NCBI RefSeq assembly: GCF_001292625.1
Contig: NZ_LAJH01000014.1
Location: 62,001 to 126,000, forward strand
DNA: 64,000 bases
DNA from: Shimia sp. SK013
Lineage (GTDB): Bacteria > Pseudomonadota > Alphaproteobacteria > Rhodobacterales > Rhodobacteraceae
Reading direction: 5' to 3'
Position numbers and translations under genes: made by a program. Shown in pieces: positions 25,821-35,820 of this stretch. The notes under the pieces are model-generated. The model was not told where the DNA came from and did not search any database. It was given only the letters and a program-made list of their open reading frames with translations. The first letter of the stretch is position 1. Every line of letters begins with the position of its first letter.

Positions 25821-26161
25821 AGCGCCACCTCGTTTTTGCTGTTGCGCTTGGGGATCGGCAGCGCCCCTAGCGCTTGGTGCCTGCTCTAGACCCTGTGGCG
25901 ACTGCCACGGCTCTTACAACATATCGTGGTGCGGTGGCTGTCCTCTGTAAAGCAAAATATCTGTGGATAACGCAATAAGTTGTGGATTAAACTGAATTCA
26001 GCACAAGACGCAGGCGTGACCTGCCCCTCGCAAGCCAGCTCCGCGCGAGACCTAATTCCTCGCTGATTGTATAAAAATTACGGGCTCCCCCGCATTGCTC
26101 TAAAGCCACTTGAGACACAGATGTGCCCACGTCGCCAACCACACACCACCTGCCCGTCAGG
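25821..26161. other. Intergenic region upstream of ybjN-like gene, no gene seen
   Basis: About 340 bases with stops in all frames. It holds the DnaA-box pair described separately, a CCACGGCTCTTACAACATATCG AT-richer stretch, and the end of the adaptor gene at the right. I see no structured RNA or terminator clear enough to name. Confidence 0.4.
25962..25989 (-). promoter_or_regulatory. Two DnaA-box-like sites
   Basis: TGTGGATAA at 25962-25970 is a perfect reverse complement of the DnaA box TTATCCACA; TGTGGATTA at 25981-25989 differs at one position. They lie 19 bases apart in the same orientation in an AT-rich stretch, about 140 bases upstream of the ybjN-like start. Confidence 0.45.
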
Positions 26162-26162
26162 A

Positions 26163-27398
26163 TCAGTTTGCTGCGCGTTGCACTATTTTTGCGCCATCGG
26201 TCAGCCCGGCGGAAGGGTAGAGCACCACGTTTTCCCCGGCCTCAAGCCCCTCCAAAATCTGCGCATTCAGCCCGTTGTTGCGGCCAACCCGCACCTCGCG
26301 TAACACCGCAGCGCCATCTGCTTGGGCGACAAACACCATCCAGCGACCATTTTGTCGAAACAAGGCGCTGGAGGGCGCGATCAGCGCATCCTCTACGTCC
26401 CAGACCACGATTCGGGCCTCAACCCGAAATCCATGGCCCAATGTGCGCCATTGCTCAGGATCGCCGGTGAATTGGATTACGGCGTTCACCCGTTGCTCTT
26501 CAACGCCCAGCGCGGAGTGTTTGGTAAACCCCCAAGGATCAATCCGCTCGACCTCGCCCGCCAAATCGCCGGCCCCACCCCAATTGGTGATGATGACCCG
26601 ATTTCCAACATCCACCCGAACGGCATCAGTGGACAGCAATTCTACCACCACTTCCAGATCACTTGCGGTGTCACCGACTTCAAGAATGGGCGCACCAGCC
26701 CCAAGCGTGGTTTCACTTTTTTGAATGATACGCAGCACCCGCCCGGTGATCGGGGATGGCAGCGAAATCGGCTTGCTGTCCGCACCGGGCGCGGCCTGAT
26801 ACAGCCCCTGATCATCAAATCCGATCAACCGCGCCTTGGCGTTATTGAGGTCCGCAACCCGCATTGAAATCGCGGCGCGCGCGGTATCGACGATGGCCTG
26901 AACGGACCGCCAGGTGCCCTCCGCACGGTCCAATGCAGCCTTCGATATGGTGTCCTGCTTGAACAAAGCGCGGGCGCGCTTCACGTCCTCTTCGGCCAAA
27001 TCGCGATCCGCCAATGCCTTGTTTACATCTGCCTCCGCCACGCGCAACGCGGCCTCAGCCGCCGCGATCGAGGCGTTTGCCTGCTCGCGCGTGCGGATAT
27101 CCAGCGCGGCCGGATTGGTCGGCAGCATCTGCGCCACCACGGTTTTTCCGGCTTCGACAAAATCGCCGGGTTCCAACGCCACGCGCATCAAGCGCCCTGC
27201 GATGGGCGTGGACACCACATAGGGATCGCGCACCTGAGTGCGGGCTTCTTCATCGACCGTGACCACCAATGGACCGCGCGTCACCTCGCCCAGATCCACC
27301 GGCATGGGCTTGGGCCAAAACGCCGCGCCAAGCGCTGCTGCGATCACCAAAGCCGCTGTCACCGTCACAACTCGCCGCGATTGCCTCTTCTTAGCCAT
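26163..27398 (-). CDS. HlyD/MFP-type periplasmic adaptor subunit
   Basis: 411 residues. MAKKRQSRRVVTVTAALVIAAALG is a short basic segment plus one membrane anchor; GEVTRGPLVVTVDEE begins the beta-barrel/lipoyl region and ALRVAEADVNKALADRDLAEEDVKRARAL is the coiled-coil hairpin. PITGRVLRIIQKSETTLGAGAPI is the second lipoyl half and VLYPSAGLTDGAKI the end. It links an inner-membrane ABC transporter to the outer membrane. The longer frame is rejected; the start at 27398 lies 5 bases past the permease stop. Last gene of the ATPase-permease-adaptor operon. Confidence 0.9.
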   Translation of the reverse strand: MAKKRQSRRVVTVTAALVIAAALGAAFWPKPMPVDLGEVTRGPLVVTVDEEARTQVRDPYVVSTPIAGRLMRVALEPGDFVEAGKTVVAQMLPTNPAALDIRTREQANASIAAAEAALRVAEADVNKALADRDLAEEDVKRARALFKQDTISKAALDRAEGTWRSVQAIVDTARAAISMRVADLNNAKARLIGFDDQGLYQAAPGADSKPISLPSPITGRVLRIIQKSETTLGAGAPILEVGDTASDLEVVVELLSTDAVRVDVGNRVIITNWGGAGDLAGEVERIDPWGFTKHSALGVEEQRVNAVIQFTGDPEQWRTLGHGFRVEARIVVWDVEDALIAPSSALFRQNGRWMVFVAQADGAAVLREVRVGRNNGLNAQILEGLEAGENVVLYPSAGLTDGAKIVQRAAN

Positions 27399-27403
27399 CC
27401 CGC

Positions 27404-29767
27404 TCACTCTCTCGTCTTCAGGGTCGCCACAAGGTCGACCCGCTCGATTTCGCGCTTTACCAGCCACCCGCTGATCAACGCGGCCATAACCACTGCTGTT
27501 CCCGCGACGCCAAAGGCTTCAGGGCGGAACCCCGTCGGGATCTGGTACAGATCGGTGCTGAACCCAGCAGCCACCAGATACGATAATCCATAGCCCAATA
27601 GCACCCCGATCGGCAGCGCCAGCAAGACCACGATTGCCAGCTCCCCAAGCAAAATGAACGCCGCTTCGCCTTGGGTGAACCCCATGACCCGCAAACTGGC
27701 AAGGTCGCGTGATTGCTCACCAAAACTGATGCGCGCACTGTTGTAAACAATGCCAAAGGTAATCACGCCCGCAATCAGCGCCATGACATAGCGCATGGTG
27801 CCCGCACCTTCGTCCATCAACTTCTTCATCGCCGCACGGGCATCATTTTTGCGGGTAACACCGGCAACACTGGGCACATCTTTCAGGGCAGAAAACAACG
27901 CCGGATAGGCGCCTGCATCAACCCGCATGTAGGCGCCCGATATCCGTCCAGGCTCGCCCAGCGCACGGTTGAGAGCCTCAATGTGCATAAACGCCGGCGC
28001 CCCCATCAAAGTCTCGGCAATCCGAGCGACGCGCAATTCCAACACCGGCCGCCGGCCCTCTAGAACGTCCACCGACACCGTGTCGCCCGCGCCAATGCCC
28101 AGCGTGTCTGCCAGAGATTTTGCCAGCACAATGCCGTTGTCAGGCATCGCAATATCGGCATGATCCGCATCCACGGCGCGATTCAGTCGCGCGTTTTCCA
28201 CAAGCCCCGTCACTGACCCGCGATAGCTTTCGGTGCCATTGCGCAGGACGGCCCCCACGGCTCGTATCGGCTCCACCTCGATGACACCGGGCAAATGCGC
28301 CAGATCAAACGCCGTCTTGTCCGGCATTTGCTCAAAAAACGTCACAGCCACATCTGAGCGGTCAATCACACCATAGGTCGTGTCCAGCACATCGTTGAAC
28401 CCAGACATCACCGACATTTGCGCCGAACTCAGCCCCATGCCCGCGGCGATACCAATCACCGCGCCAAAAATGCGCCCCGGATTGCGCAACACCCGACGAA
28501 GCACCATGCGGCTCGGCTGATCCAGCCAAGTCTTAAGCGCCGCAGTGAGCGCGCCTGACTTGGAATAATCCGCAGGCGCCGGTGGGCGCATCGCCACAGC
28601 AGGTGTCAGGGCAAAAACCTGCCGCAACACCGACACGCCGCCCACAACTGCCGCCAAAACCGAAATCAAAACCCCTGATGCGAAACTCGACGGGTCAACA
28701 CGGAACACCAGAAACGGCAAATGATACAGCGCTTGATAAAGCCCCGCCAACGCGCGCCCCGCCCAGACCCCGCCCAAACAGCCAAGCGCCGCACCTGCAA
28801 GAGCAATACTCACCACAAGTTTGAAGTAGTGCAGCGAAACCTCTGTGTCCGTATAGCCAAACGCCTTGATCAAACCGATCTGCTCGCGTTCTGCGCTGAC
28901 CATTCGGCTCACGACGATGTACAACAAAAACGCCGCGACCCCCATGAAAATGGGCGGCACCGCTTTGGACGTCGCCTTCAATCCCTTGATTTCCTCACTC
29001 AGAAACCGATTGCTGACTTGATCCTCAAGCGCATATGCCCCCAGCCCGCCGTAACGATCCAACAACGAATCCACAGCGGTCAGAACAGGCGCGACGTCCG
29101 CGCCACGCTCCAATGACAACAGCGCTTCGTTAAAGGCGCCCTTCAAATCAAACGCAGCCTCCAACGCTTCGGCGTTCAACCACAGCACGGCAAAGCGCGC
29201 ATCGTCAGGCACCAACTCTCCGGGGGCCGTTGTGAACAGAAACTCCGGCGATTGCGCGATCCCCACAATGCGGAAGGTGCGCTTGCTGCCATAAAGTGTC
29301 GCCGACAAAACATCGCCCAACGCCAGATCATGCGCCCGCGCAAAACTGCGCAGCAAAAGCACTTCATCCGTGCGCCCGATCCGCGGTCGCTGCCCCTCCG
29401 ACAGATACACATCATTCAGCCAGGGATTGCGCCACTCCGGCAGGCTCAGAACTTGTGCTCTCACGGGCAAGTCCTGCCCGACAATATCCACCAAAGCCCC
29501 GCCCTGTACGCGACCTTCCACAGCGGCCACACCCGGAATTTCCGCAAGCCGCGTCAGCATCTTTTGCGGCGCGCGTGTCACAGGTGCAAACACATCCGCC
29601 AACCGATAGCGCTCATAATAGGTTGCCCGCGTTTCCTCGAGCGACGAAATCATGCCTGACATCATCACCTGCAACAGAACACCGACGGCAACCACGACAG
29701 CAATCGCCCCCGCTTGCCCCTTGATGCGCCACATATCCCGCAAAAGTTTCCGATCAAGCGCCCGCAT
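27404..29767 (-). CDS. ABC transporter permease, double FtsX (LolCE/MacB-type)
   Basis: 787 residues. A first membrane helix (GAIAVVVAVGVLLQVMMSGM) is followed by an extracytoplasmic MacB-like domain (LADVFAPVTRAPQKMLTRL...), then an FtsX block of membrane spans (PPIFMGVAAFLLYIVVS, IALAGAALGCLGGVWAG, VLISVLAAVVGG). The pattern repeats with a second core domain and C-terminal FtsX spans (VMALIAGVITFGIVY, LLGELAIVVLLALPIGVLLGY). Two FtsX units in one chain allow a monomeric permease. It works with the ATPase 4 bases upstream and the adaptor 5 bases downstream, probably to export a lipid, peptide or macrolide-like compound. Cargo unknown. Confidence 0.9.
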   Translation of the reverse strand: MRALDRKLLRDMWRIKGQAGAIAVVVAVGVLLQVMMSGMISSLEETRATYYERYRLADVFAPVTRAPQKMLTRLAEIPGVAAVEGRVQGGALVDIVGQDLPVRAQVLSLPEWRNPWLNDVYLSEGQRPRIGRTDEVLLLRSFARAHDLALGDVLSATLYGSKRTFRIVGIAQSPEFLFTTAPGELVPDDARFAVLWLNAEALEAAFDLKGAFNEALLSLERGADVAPVLTAVDSLLDRYGGLGAYALEDQVSNRFLSEEIKGLKATSKAVPPIFMGVAAFLLYIVVSRMVSAEREQIGLIKAFGYTDTEVSLHYFKLVVSIALAGAALGCLGGVWAGRALAGLYQALYHLPFLVFRVDPSSFASGVLISVLAAVVGGVSVLRQVFALTPAVAMRPPAPADYSKSGALTAALKTWLDQPSRMVLRRVLRNPGRIFGAVIGIAAGMGLSSAQMSVMSGFNDVLDTTYGVIDRSDVAVTFFEQMPDKTAFDLAHLPGVIEVEPIRAVGAVLRNGTESYRGSVTGLVENARLNRAVDADHADIAMPDNGIVLAKSLADTLGIGAGDTVSVDVLEGRRPVLELRVARIAETLMGAPAFMHIEALNRALGEPGRISGAYMRVDAGAYPALFSALKDVPSVAGVTRKNDARAAMKKLMDEGAGTMRYVMALIAGVITFGIVYNSARISFGEQSRDLASLRVMGFTQGEAAFILLGELAIVVLLALPIGVLLGYGLSYLVAAGFSTDLYQIPTGFRPEAFGVAGTAVVMAALISGWLVKREIERVDLVATLKTRE

Positions 29768-29771
29768 CAGA

Positions 29772-30500
29772 TCACCACGCGATCTCGTCAGGACTAACTC
29801 GGGTGTCGTTCTCAGTCACTGACCGGATGGCACCATCGGCAAAATGAATGACCCTATGTGCCATCTGCGCAGTCGCCGCCGCATGGGTCACAATCATCAC
29901 CGTTGCACCGAGTTCGCGGTTGATGTCGTTGATCACATGCAACACGGCCCGCCCTGTCGCGCTATCGAGCGCGCCCGTGGGTTCATCACAAAACAGCACC
30001 GTTGGATTCTTGGCAACCGCGCGCGCAATCGCCACACGTTGTTGCTCCCCTCCCGACATTTGCGCTGGAAAGTGGTTCACCCGTTCGCCCAGCCCCACCA
30101 ACTGCAAGGCGCGGTCCGCCTCCATCGGGTTCTCGGCAATTTCGGTGACCAGCTCGACGTTCTCAAACGCGGTCAACGACGGCATCAGATTGTAAAATTG
30201 AAAGACAAACCCAACGTGGTCGCGTCGATACATCGTCAACGCGCGATCACTCATCTCACTCAGGTTCTGGTCTTGGAAAAAGGCCTCGCCGTCGCTTGCC
30301 CGGTCCAAGCCACCAAGGATATTCAAAAGCGTCGACTTGCCGGACCCCGAGGGGCCCAACAACACAACGATTTCACCTTCAGGAACTTCCAGATCCACCC
30401 CGCGCAACGCGTGAACAGCGGCTGCGCCTTCCCCATAGACCTTGGTCAAGCCACGGGTTCTGAATGTGGTGCGTGGGGGCTGCGTCTTGCGATCCGACAT
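29772..30500 (-). CDS. ABC transporter ATP-binding protein, LolD/MacB-type
   Basis: 242 residues. Walker [15 protein letters not shown]-loop [19 protein letters not shown], signature [14 protein letters not shown], Walker [14 protein letters not shown], and the H-loop His in VTHAA are all intact. The DEPTGALD form is typical of the LolD/MacB export group. It powers the double-FtsX permease, whose gene begins 4 bases after this stop. The start at 30500 follows an excellent AAGGAGA site and is the first gene of the operon. Confidence 0.95.
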   Translation of the reverse strand: MSDRKTQPPRTTFRTRGLTKVYGEGAAAVHALRGVDLEVPEGEIVVLLGPSGSGKSTLLNILGGLDRASDGEAFFQDQNLSEMSDRALTMYRRDHVGFVFQFYNLMPSLTAFENVELVTEIAENPMEADRALQLVGLGERVNHFPAQMSGGEQQRVAIARAVAKNPTVLFCDEPTGALDSATGRAVLHVINDINRELGATVMIVTHAAATAQMAHRVIHFADGAIRSVTENDTRVSPDEIAW

Positions 30501-30594
30501 GACGTCTCCTTCTCGCTAAAGGAGACTAGGCCGCAAGCGCGGCCCTGTCCATGTGTCGCAAAGTATCAGGTACAACACACCTGATCAAAACCAC

Positions 30595-30834
30595 TTACTT
30601 GTTTTCAAGCGCCTCGATGCGCGCCTTGAGCGCCTCGTTTTCTTCGCGTGCTTTCTGGGCCATTCCCCGCACAGCGTCAAATTCTTCGCGGGTGACAAAA
30701 TCGCGATCCGCCAACCAGCGGTCCATCATCGATTTCATCGCGTTTTCCGCTTCGTCCTTTGCGCCTTGGGCCACGCCCATTGCATTGGTCATCAGCTGGG
30801 ACATGTCGTCCATAAACTTGTTACGGGTTTGCAT
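30595..30834 (-). CDS. ubiK: UbiK-type accessory factor (BMFP)
   Basis: 79 residues: MQTRNKFMDDMSQLMTNAMG, then AMKSMMDRWLADRDFVTREEFDAVR and a C-terminal coiled coil with ARIEALENK. This is the membrane fusogenic BMFP/UbiK signature. Such proteins trimerise through the coiled coil and help ubiquinone biosynthesis enzymes. The long frame extends into the lgt promoter and is rejected; the ATG at 30834 follows GGAGAG. It is divergent from lgt, with about 120 bases shared. Confidence 0.9.
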   Translation of the reverse strand: MQTRNKFMDDMSQLMTNAMGVAQGAKDEAENAMKSMMDRWLADRDFVTREEFDAVRGMAQKAREENEALKARIEALENK

Positions 30835-30955
30835 TGATCTCTCCGCTTTTGGCTGAACCCTATATGGGGCGGGTTGGACGGCGACACAAGATCGTTTGCC
30901 CACCTTGACTTTGACCACCCTGCGCGCCCACTTATGCCCCAACAGGTGAGGTCCC

Positions 30956-31837
30956 ATGCGCGCATCCATTATCTTCCCCGATATCTCGCCAGAGATATTT
31001 TCGATTTCAGCCTTTGGCATGGAGTTCGCCCTGCGCTGGTACGCGCTGGCCTATATCGTCGGCATTCTGCTCGGCTGGCGCATCGTTGTGGCCGCTGTCC
31101 GCGCTCAGCGCTTGTGGCCCAACGACGAGGCCCCCATCAATCCGCGCCAGATCGAAGACCTGCTCACATGGGTGATTCTCGGCGTAATTCTTGGCGGCCG
31201 GCTTGGCTATGTGCTGTTTTACAAACCGACGTATTACGCCGCCAATCCCGCTGAAATCCTACAAATCTGGCAAGGCGGTATGGCGTTTCATGGTGGCATG
31301 CTGGGGGTTGTCGTCGCGGCGTGGATCTACACCAGCGCCCACAAACTCAACAAACTGCGCGTTGCGGACGCGATGGTGCTGGGCATCTGGCCGGGCCTTC
31401 TGCTGGGCCGCATCGCCAATTTCATCAATGCCGAACTCTGGGGCCGCCAAACCGACGTTGCGTGGGGCGTGGTTTTCCCGGGCCATGCAGCGCAGGATTG
31501 CGGTCAGCTTCTTGGCCTCTGCGCGCGCCATCCATCGCAACTCTATGAAGCTGTGATGGAGGGTCTGATCCTTGGCGCGCTATTGCTCTGGCTAGCATGG
31601 CGCCGCAACGGTTTCAAAACCCCCGGCCTGCTCACCGGCACCTTCTTTGCCGGCTACGGCCTCGCGCGCTTCATCGTTGAATTCTTCCGCCAACCCGACG
31701 CGCATTTTGTGACCGAAGGCAATCCGCTCGGCCTCGCCCTGCAACTTGGCAGCTATGGTCTCACCATGGGTCAGTTGCTGTCCCTGCCGATGATCCTTCT
31801 AGGGGTGTACCTGATCGCGCGGGCCAAACCGGCGTGA
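30956..31837 (+). CDS. lgt: Prolipoprotein diacylglyceryl transferase
   Basis: 293 residues and seven likely membrane spans. [15 protein letters not shown] carries the HGG loop, [20 protein letters not shown] the Lgt signature with its Arg and Asn, and [14 protein letters not shown] the conserved His-Pro-Ser loop. It transfers diacylglycerol from phosphatidylglycerol to the lipobox Cys of pre-lipoproteins in the inner membrane. A strong AGGTGAGG site precedes the ATG at 30956. The stop TGA overlaps the GTG of the next gene. Confidence 0.97.
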   Translation: MRASIIFPDISPEIFSISAFGMEFALRWYALAYIVGILLGWRIVVAAVRAQRLWPNDEAPINPRQIEDLLTWVILGVILGGRLGYVLFYKPTYYAANPAEILQIWQGGMAFHGGMLGVVVAAWIYTSAHKLNKLRVADAMVLGIWPGLLLGRIANFINAELWGRQTDVAWGVVFPGHAAQDCGQLLGLCARHPSQLYEAVMEGLILGALLLWLAWRRNGFKTPGLLTGTFFAGYGLARFIVEFFRQPDAHFVTEGNPLGLALQLGSYGLTMGQLLSLPMILLGVYLIARAKPA

Positions 31838-32889
31838 GCGCCCTGACACCGCATCTGCTGGCCCGGATCGAAGCGCACGGACCGATGACAGTCGCTGATT
31901 TCATGACCGAAGCGCTGCTGCATCCCGAGCACGGCTACTACACCACACGCGACCCCTTGGGTGCCGCCGGCGATTTCACCACTGCGCCTGAGATTTCGCA
32001 GATGTTTGGCGAACTTATCGGCCTCGCGCTGGCCCAAGCTTGGCTTGATCAGGGCGCCCCTTCGCCCTTCACGCTGGCAGAACTTGGTCCCGGTCGGGGC
32101 ACGTTGATGGCCGACATCCTGCGCGCCACCCGTCAGGTTCCCGGCTTTCACGCCGCCGCCAAGGTACATCTGGCCGAAGCCTCGCCCACCCTGCGTGCCA
32201 AACAGCAAGAACTGGTCGGAGACGCCACTTGGCACAGCAGCATCGACACGCTGCCTGCCCAACCACTGTTTCTTGTCGCCAACGAGTTTTTTGACGCCCT
32301 GCCGATCCGTCAGTTCCTGCGCGCCGACACTGGTTGGCATGAACGCATGATCACCTTTCGCGACGGCGCGCTGACCTTTGCATTGGGCCCCGAATTGCCA
32401 CAGCCGGACCTCGAACACCGCCTTGCGGATACAGTGCCTGACCAGATCGTCGAAACCTGCGCCCCAGCGCTTGCCGTGTGTGACCGGATCGGCGCATCCA
32501 TACAGACTCACGGCGGCGTGGCCCTGCTGATTGACTATGGTGGCTGGACCTCGCTTGGTGACACGCTGCAGGCCTTGCAAAATCATGCACCTGCCGATCC
32601 GCTCGCAGCACCCGGTACCGCCGATTTAACGGCCCATGTGGATTTCGAAGCCCTTGCCAAAGCCGCACCATGTGCCCACGCGGACCTGACACCGCAAGGT
32701 GTGTTCCTCGAACGCCTTGGCATCACCCAGCGCGCCCAATCATTGGCGTCCCATCTTAGCGGCGAAGCGCTGAAATCACACATCGCAGCGCATCGGCGCT
32801 TGACGCATCCACAGGAAATGGGAAACCTGTTCATGGTTCTTGCGCTCTTTCCCAAAGGCGCACCCCCTCCGCCTGGATGCCTCACATGA
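31834..32889 (+). CDS. MidA/NDUFAF7-family SAM-dependent methyltransferase
   Basis: 351 residues. [20 protein letters not shown] and [20 protein letters not shown] are the N-terminal signature; [19 protein letters not shown] holds the SAM-binding glycine loop, [14 protein letters not shown] and LLIDYGGW the following motif IV and VI. The mitochondrial homologue NDUFAF7 methylates an arginine of a complex I subunit, so a role in NADH dehydrogenase assembly is likely but inferred. The start is a GTG overlapping the lgt stop, and the 3' end overlaps the pgeF start, so all three form one operon. Confidence 0.9.
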   Translation: MSALTPHLLARIEAHGPMTVADFMTEALLHPEHGYYTTRDPLGAAGDFTTAPEISQMFGELIGLALAQAWLDQGAPSPFTLAELGPGRGTLMADILRATRQVPGFHAAAKVHLAEASPTLRAKQQELVGDATWHSSIDTLPAQPLFLVANEFFDALPIRQFLRADTGWHERMITFRDGALTFALGPELPQPDLEHRLADTVPDQIVETCAPALAVCDRIGASIQTHGGVALLIDYGGWTSLGDTLQALQNHAPADPLAAPGTADLTAHVDFEALAKAAPCAHADLTPQGVFLERLGITQRAQSLASHLSGEALKSHIAAHRRLTHPQEMGNLFMVLALFPKGAPPPPGCLT

Positions 32890-33644
32890 CACTGGAAATC
32901 CTCACGTCCGACTTGCTTGGCCCCGTGCGTCACGGGTTTTTCACGCGTCGCGGGGGGGCCTCGTCTGGCGTGTTTTCCGGGCTGAACTGCGGCATGGGCA
33001 GCACAGACCAATCCGAGATCGTCACCATCAACCGATCCCGCGTGGCCGAGGCCATGAACGTGCCTCTCACGCATATGGCCCACCTTTATCAGGTGCACTC
33101 CGCCGACGTTCAGACCATCACCGAGCCGCAAAACGGTGCCCGCCCCAAAGCAGACGCCCTTGTCACAGCCACGCCGGGCCTTGCCCTTGCGGTTCTGACC
33201 GCTGATTGCCAACCCGTCCTGTTTGCCGACACAGAAGCTGGCGTCGTGGGCGCGACCCACGCTGGCTGGCGCGGCGCTTTGGACGGCGTGCTGGAGGCAA
33301 CACTGGACGCTATGGAAGATCTGGGGGCCACCCGCGCCAACACCAAAGCCGTGATCGGCCCCTCCATTTCACAAGCCGCCTACGAAGTCGGCCCAGAGTT
33401 TCTGGACGCCTTTATCGCGCATACCCCCGAAAACAGTCGCTTTTTCGCCCAAGGCGAAGGCGACCGGATGCAATTTGACTTACCAAGCTACGGGCTTCAC
33501 CGACTGCGAACTGCTGGAATCGGCGCTGCGGAATGGACACGCCATTGTACCTACGCTGACGCCGGCCGCTTTTACTCATACCGCCGGACGACACATGCGC
33601 GCGAAGCAGATTATGGCCGCCTGATTTCCGTGATCCGCCTGTAA
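32886..33644 (+). CDS. pgeF: Peptidoglycan editing factor PgeF (YfiH/laccase-domain)
   Basis: 252 residues. The metal site is visible as His in HLYQVHSADV, Cys in LTADCQPVLFAD and His in GATHAGWRGALDG. These multicopper-oxidase-domain-like proteins act as peptidoglycan editing factors or purine nucleoside phosphorylases. I start at the ATG at 32886, which gives an ATGA overlap with the upstream stop; an ATG at 32877 is the alternative. It is the last gene of the lgt-midA-pgeF unit. Confidence 0.93.
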   Translation: MTLEILTSDLLGPVRHGFFTRRGGASSGVFSGLNCGMGSTDQSEIVTINRSRVAEAMNVPLTHMAHLYQVHSADVQTITEPQNGARPKADALVTATPGLALAVLTADCQPVLFADTEAGVVGATHAGWRGALDGVLEATLDAMEDLGATRANTKAVIGPSISQAAYEVGPEFLDAFIAHTPENSRFFAQGEGDRMQFDLPSYGLHRLRTAGIGAAEWTRHCTYADAGRFYSYRRTTHAREADYGRLISVIRL

Positions 33645-33823
33645 ATTCAGGCATTTTCCCCGCGCAGCGCCACAATTGAGACAGATTGCCTAAAATTTGG
33701 TTTGGTATTTTCCTTAAATCTGACCAATCTTGCCCCATCTCCGCCCCAATCTGAGGCGAAATTGTTCTCAACACGGAAACAAACTGGCCCCGCAAGAAGG
33801 GCCGACAGCCACGGAGAGCAGAC

Positions 33824-33961
33824 ATGAGAAACCAACGCTTTATCAAATCGGTCGTAGCCGCATCCAAAGCAGACGCACCGGCCATGCCATGGGCGCGCGG
33901 TGCACGCCGCGCAGCGTTCATCGCCAAGCGCACCGCCGAAGGCTTCGCCAAAGCGGCCTAA
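33824..33961 (+). CDS. Conserved-looking 45-aa basic small protein
   Basis: A short frame (MRNQRFIKSVVAASKADAPA, ending AAFIAKRTAEGFAKAA) behind a clear GGAGAG site 6 bases before the ATG. It holds ten Arg/Lys against two acidic residues, so a net charge of about +8, and can form one amphipathic helix in the second half. I recall similar small proteins from Rhodobacteraceae genomes without a known role; nucleic-acid or membrane contact is plausible but not shown. It has its own upstream region and a strong terminator 30 bases after the stop, so it is a separate transcript. Confidence 0.7.
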   Translation: MRNQRFIKSVVAASKADAPAMPWARGARRAAFIAKRTAEGFAKAA

Positions 33962-33986
33962 GCCTTCGCAACCCAAGACATTTCGC

Positions 33987-34019
33987 AAAAAAGCCGCCCT
34001 CTTTGGGCGGCCTTTTTTG
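33987..34019 (+). terminator. Intrinsic terminator of the 45-aa gene
   Basis: A-run, GCCGCCC, loop TCTTT, GGGCGGC, then CTTTTTTG; the A-run and T-run extend the stem and give a strong U-tract. Confidence 0.9.
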
Positions 34020-34058
34020 TCTTGGGATACCTTGCATAGCGCGATGCGCGGTATCGTC

Positions 34059-34559
34059 TCAGGCGTCGCGGCTCAATCGTTCTTCAAGCACTTCAAACGG
34101 AACCCCGGGTGCATCTTTTGCCCCACGGATTACCAATGACGTCTTCACGCTCGCAACATTGTCCGCACTGGTTAGGTCTTCAGTCAAAAAGGTCTGAAAC
34201 GTGCTCAGGTCCGGCGCAACACACTTGAGGATGAAATCCACCTCACCATTCAGCATGTGACACTCACGAACCAAAGGCCAATTGCGGCAGCGCTCCTCAA
34301 AGGCACTCAGATCCGCCTCGGCTTGGCTGACCAATCCGACCATTGCGAAAACCTGCACTTCAAAGCCCAACTCACGGCTGTCCACATCCGCGTGATAGCC
34401 GCGAATGTAGCCCGCCTCTTCCAATGTGCGCACACGGCGCAGGCATGGCGGCGCCGAAATACCGACTCGCTTGGCGAGTTCTACGTTGGTCATCCGGCCG
34501 TCGGCCTGCAATTCAGCGAGAATTTTGCGATCAATCGGATCGAGCCGGTGTCCAGCCAT
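34059..34559 (-). CDS. Lrp/AsnC family transcriptional regulator
   Basis: 166 residues. The helix-turn-helix is [20 protein letters not shown] and [19 protein letters not shown]; the RAM domain follows ([36 protein letters not shown]). It differs from the regulator at 5.3 kb and is 20 residues longer, so it belongs to a different subgroup. It is divergent from trxB over about 215 bases, a gene pairing that suggests control of trxB or of its own gene; the ligand is unknown. Confidence 0.93.
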   Translation of the reverse strand: MAGHRLDPIDRKILAELQADGRMTNVELAKRVGISAPPCLRRVRTLEEAGYIRGYHADVDSRELGFEVQVFAMVGLVSQAEADLSAFEERCRNWPLVRECHMLNGEVDFILKCVAPDLSTFQTFLTEDLTSADNVASVKTSLVIRGAKDAPGVPFEVLEERLSRDA

Positions 34560-34775
34560 GTGAAAACGTCACTCCCTAAGGTTTGCGGTTCTTATACCAC
34601 TGCCGCGCCAACGCGCAATAATGTTTCGCATCTGCGCAATATCCTTTTGCAATATCCCGCCCAAAGGCAGATCGCGAGACCGTGTGTTCCTGAAACCGAC
34701 CAAGGCCTTTTCCTATGGGCAAGGGGCCGCTATATCCGCTATCGGACTCGCAAACACATTTCAAAAGGGTGCCTC

Positions 34776-35717
34776 ATGGCCGACACGAAACACACCAAGG
34801 TTCTGATCATCGGCTCCGGCCCCGCAGGTTACACCGCAGGCGTCTATGCCAGCCGCGCCATGTTGGAACCTGTTCTTGTGCAGGGCCTTGAGCCCGGCGG
34901 CCAGTTGACCACCACCACTGAAGTCGAAAACTATCCGTCGTTTGTCGAGGTCCAAGGCCCCGAGCTGATGATGAAGATGGAAGAACACGCCCGTGCCATG
35001 GGTTGCGAAATCGTCGGCGACATCATCACTGACCTCGATCTGTCCGAGCGTCCCTTCAAGGCCAAAGGCGACAGCGGCACGCTTTACACAGCCGACGCCG
35101 TAATCCTTTGCACCGGTGCACGCGCCAAGTGGCTTGGTCTAGACAGCGAAGAAGCCTTCAAAGGCTTCGGCGTATCCGCTTGCGCCACTTGTGACGGCTT
35201 CTTTTACCGCGGTCAGGAAATCGTGGTTGTCGGCGGCGGCAACACCGCTGTCGAAGAGGCGCTGTTCCTCACAAAATTTGCGTCCAAGGTCACGTTGATC
35301 CACCGCCGCGACGAGTTGCGCGCAGAGAAAATCCTGCAGGACCGCCTGTTCAAACACGAGAAAATCGAAACCCTTTGGTTCCACGAACTAGAAGAGGTTG
35401 TCGGCACCGATGTGCCCAAAGGCGTGACTGGCGTGAAGGTCAAACACACAACAACTGGCGAGATCACCGAAATCCCCGCGGCAGGCGTCTTTATCGCCAT
35501 CGGCCACGCGCCTGCGAGTGAGCTGGTTTCAGAACAGCTGGAGCTGCACAACGGCGGCTACGTGACCGTTGAGCCCGGCTCCACCCGCACGTCCATTCCT
35601 GGCGTTTTCGCTGCGGGCGATTTGACCGATCACATTTATCGTCAGGCCGTGACCTCCGCTGGCATGGGCTGCATGGCCGCGCTGGACGCCGAAAAATTCA
35701 TCGCGGAACACGAATAA
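34776..35717 (+). CDS. trxB: Thioredoxin-disulfide reductase
   Basis: 313 residues. [20 protein letters not shown] binds FAD; the redox-active CATC is Cys136/Cys139 in [30 protein letters not shown] is the NADPH-binding fold and [14 protein letters not shown] the C-terminal FAD contact. It transfers electrons from NADPH to thioredoxin. The frame is open far upstream, but the ATG at 34776 ([12 protein letters not shown]) with AAAAGGGTG before it is the only start matching the family length. Confidence 0.96.
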   Translation: MADTKHTKVLIIGSGPAGYTAGVYASRAMLEPVLVQGLEPGGQLTTTTEVENYPSFVEVQGPELMMKMEEHARAMGCEIVGDIITDLDLSERPFKAKGDSGTLYTADAVILCTGARAKWLGLDSEEAFKGFGVSACATCDGFFYRGQEIVVVGGGNTAVEEALFLTKFASKVTLIHRRDELRAEKILQDRLFKHEKIETLWFHELEEVVGTDVPKGVTGVKVKHTTTGEITEIPAAGVFIAIGHAPASELVSEQLELHNGGYVTVEPGSTRTSIPGVFAAGDLTDHIYRQAVTSAGMGCMAALDAEKFIAEHE

Positions 35718-35741
35718 CATCTGACGTGATCTGAAAAAATT

Positions 35742-35771
35742 CTGGCAACCGACGCAACTGTCGGTTGCCAG
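35742..35771. terminator. Perfect hairpin between trxB and the P450 gene
   Basis: CTGGCAACCGAC and GTCGGTTGCCAG form a 12-bp stem with a 6-base loop, 24 bases after trxB. The AAAAAAT run lies on the 5' side, so a U-tract exists only on the minus strand; on the plus strand it would act as a stem without U-tract. Confidence 0.5.
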
Positions 35772-35820
35772 CACAGGTGCCAAAGCCGTAGCGTTCCCGC
35801 ACATCATCCGGAGCCAGCCT

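Noticed and set aside
25962-25989. Chromosomal replication origin suggested by DnaA boxes
   Set aside because: Only two boxes, and none of the usual origin neighbours (dnaA, hemE, parAB, gid genes) is present.
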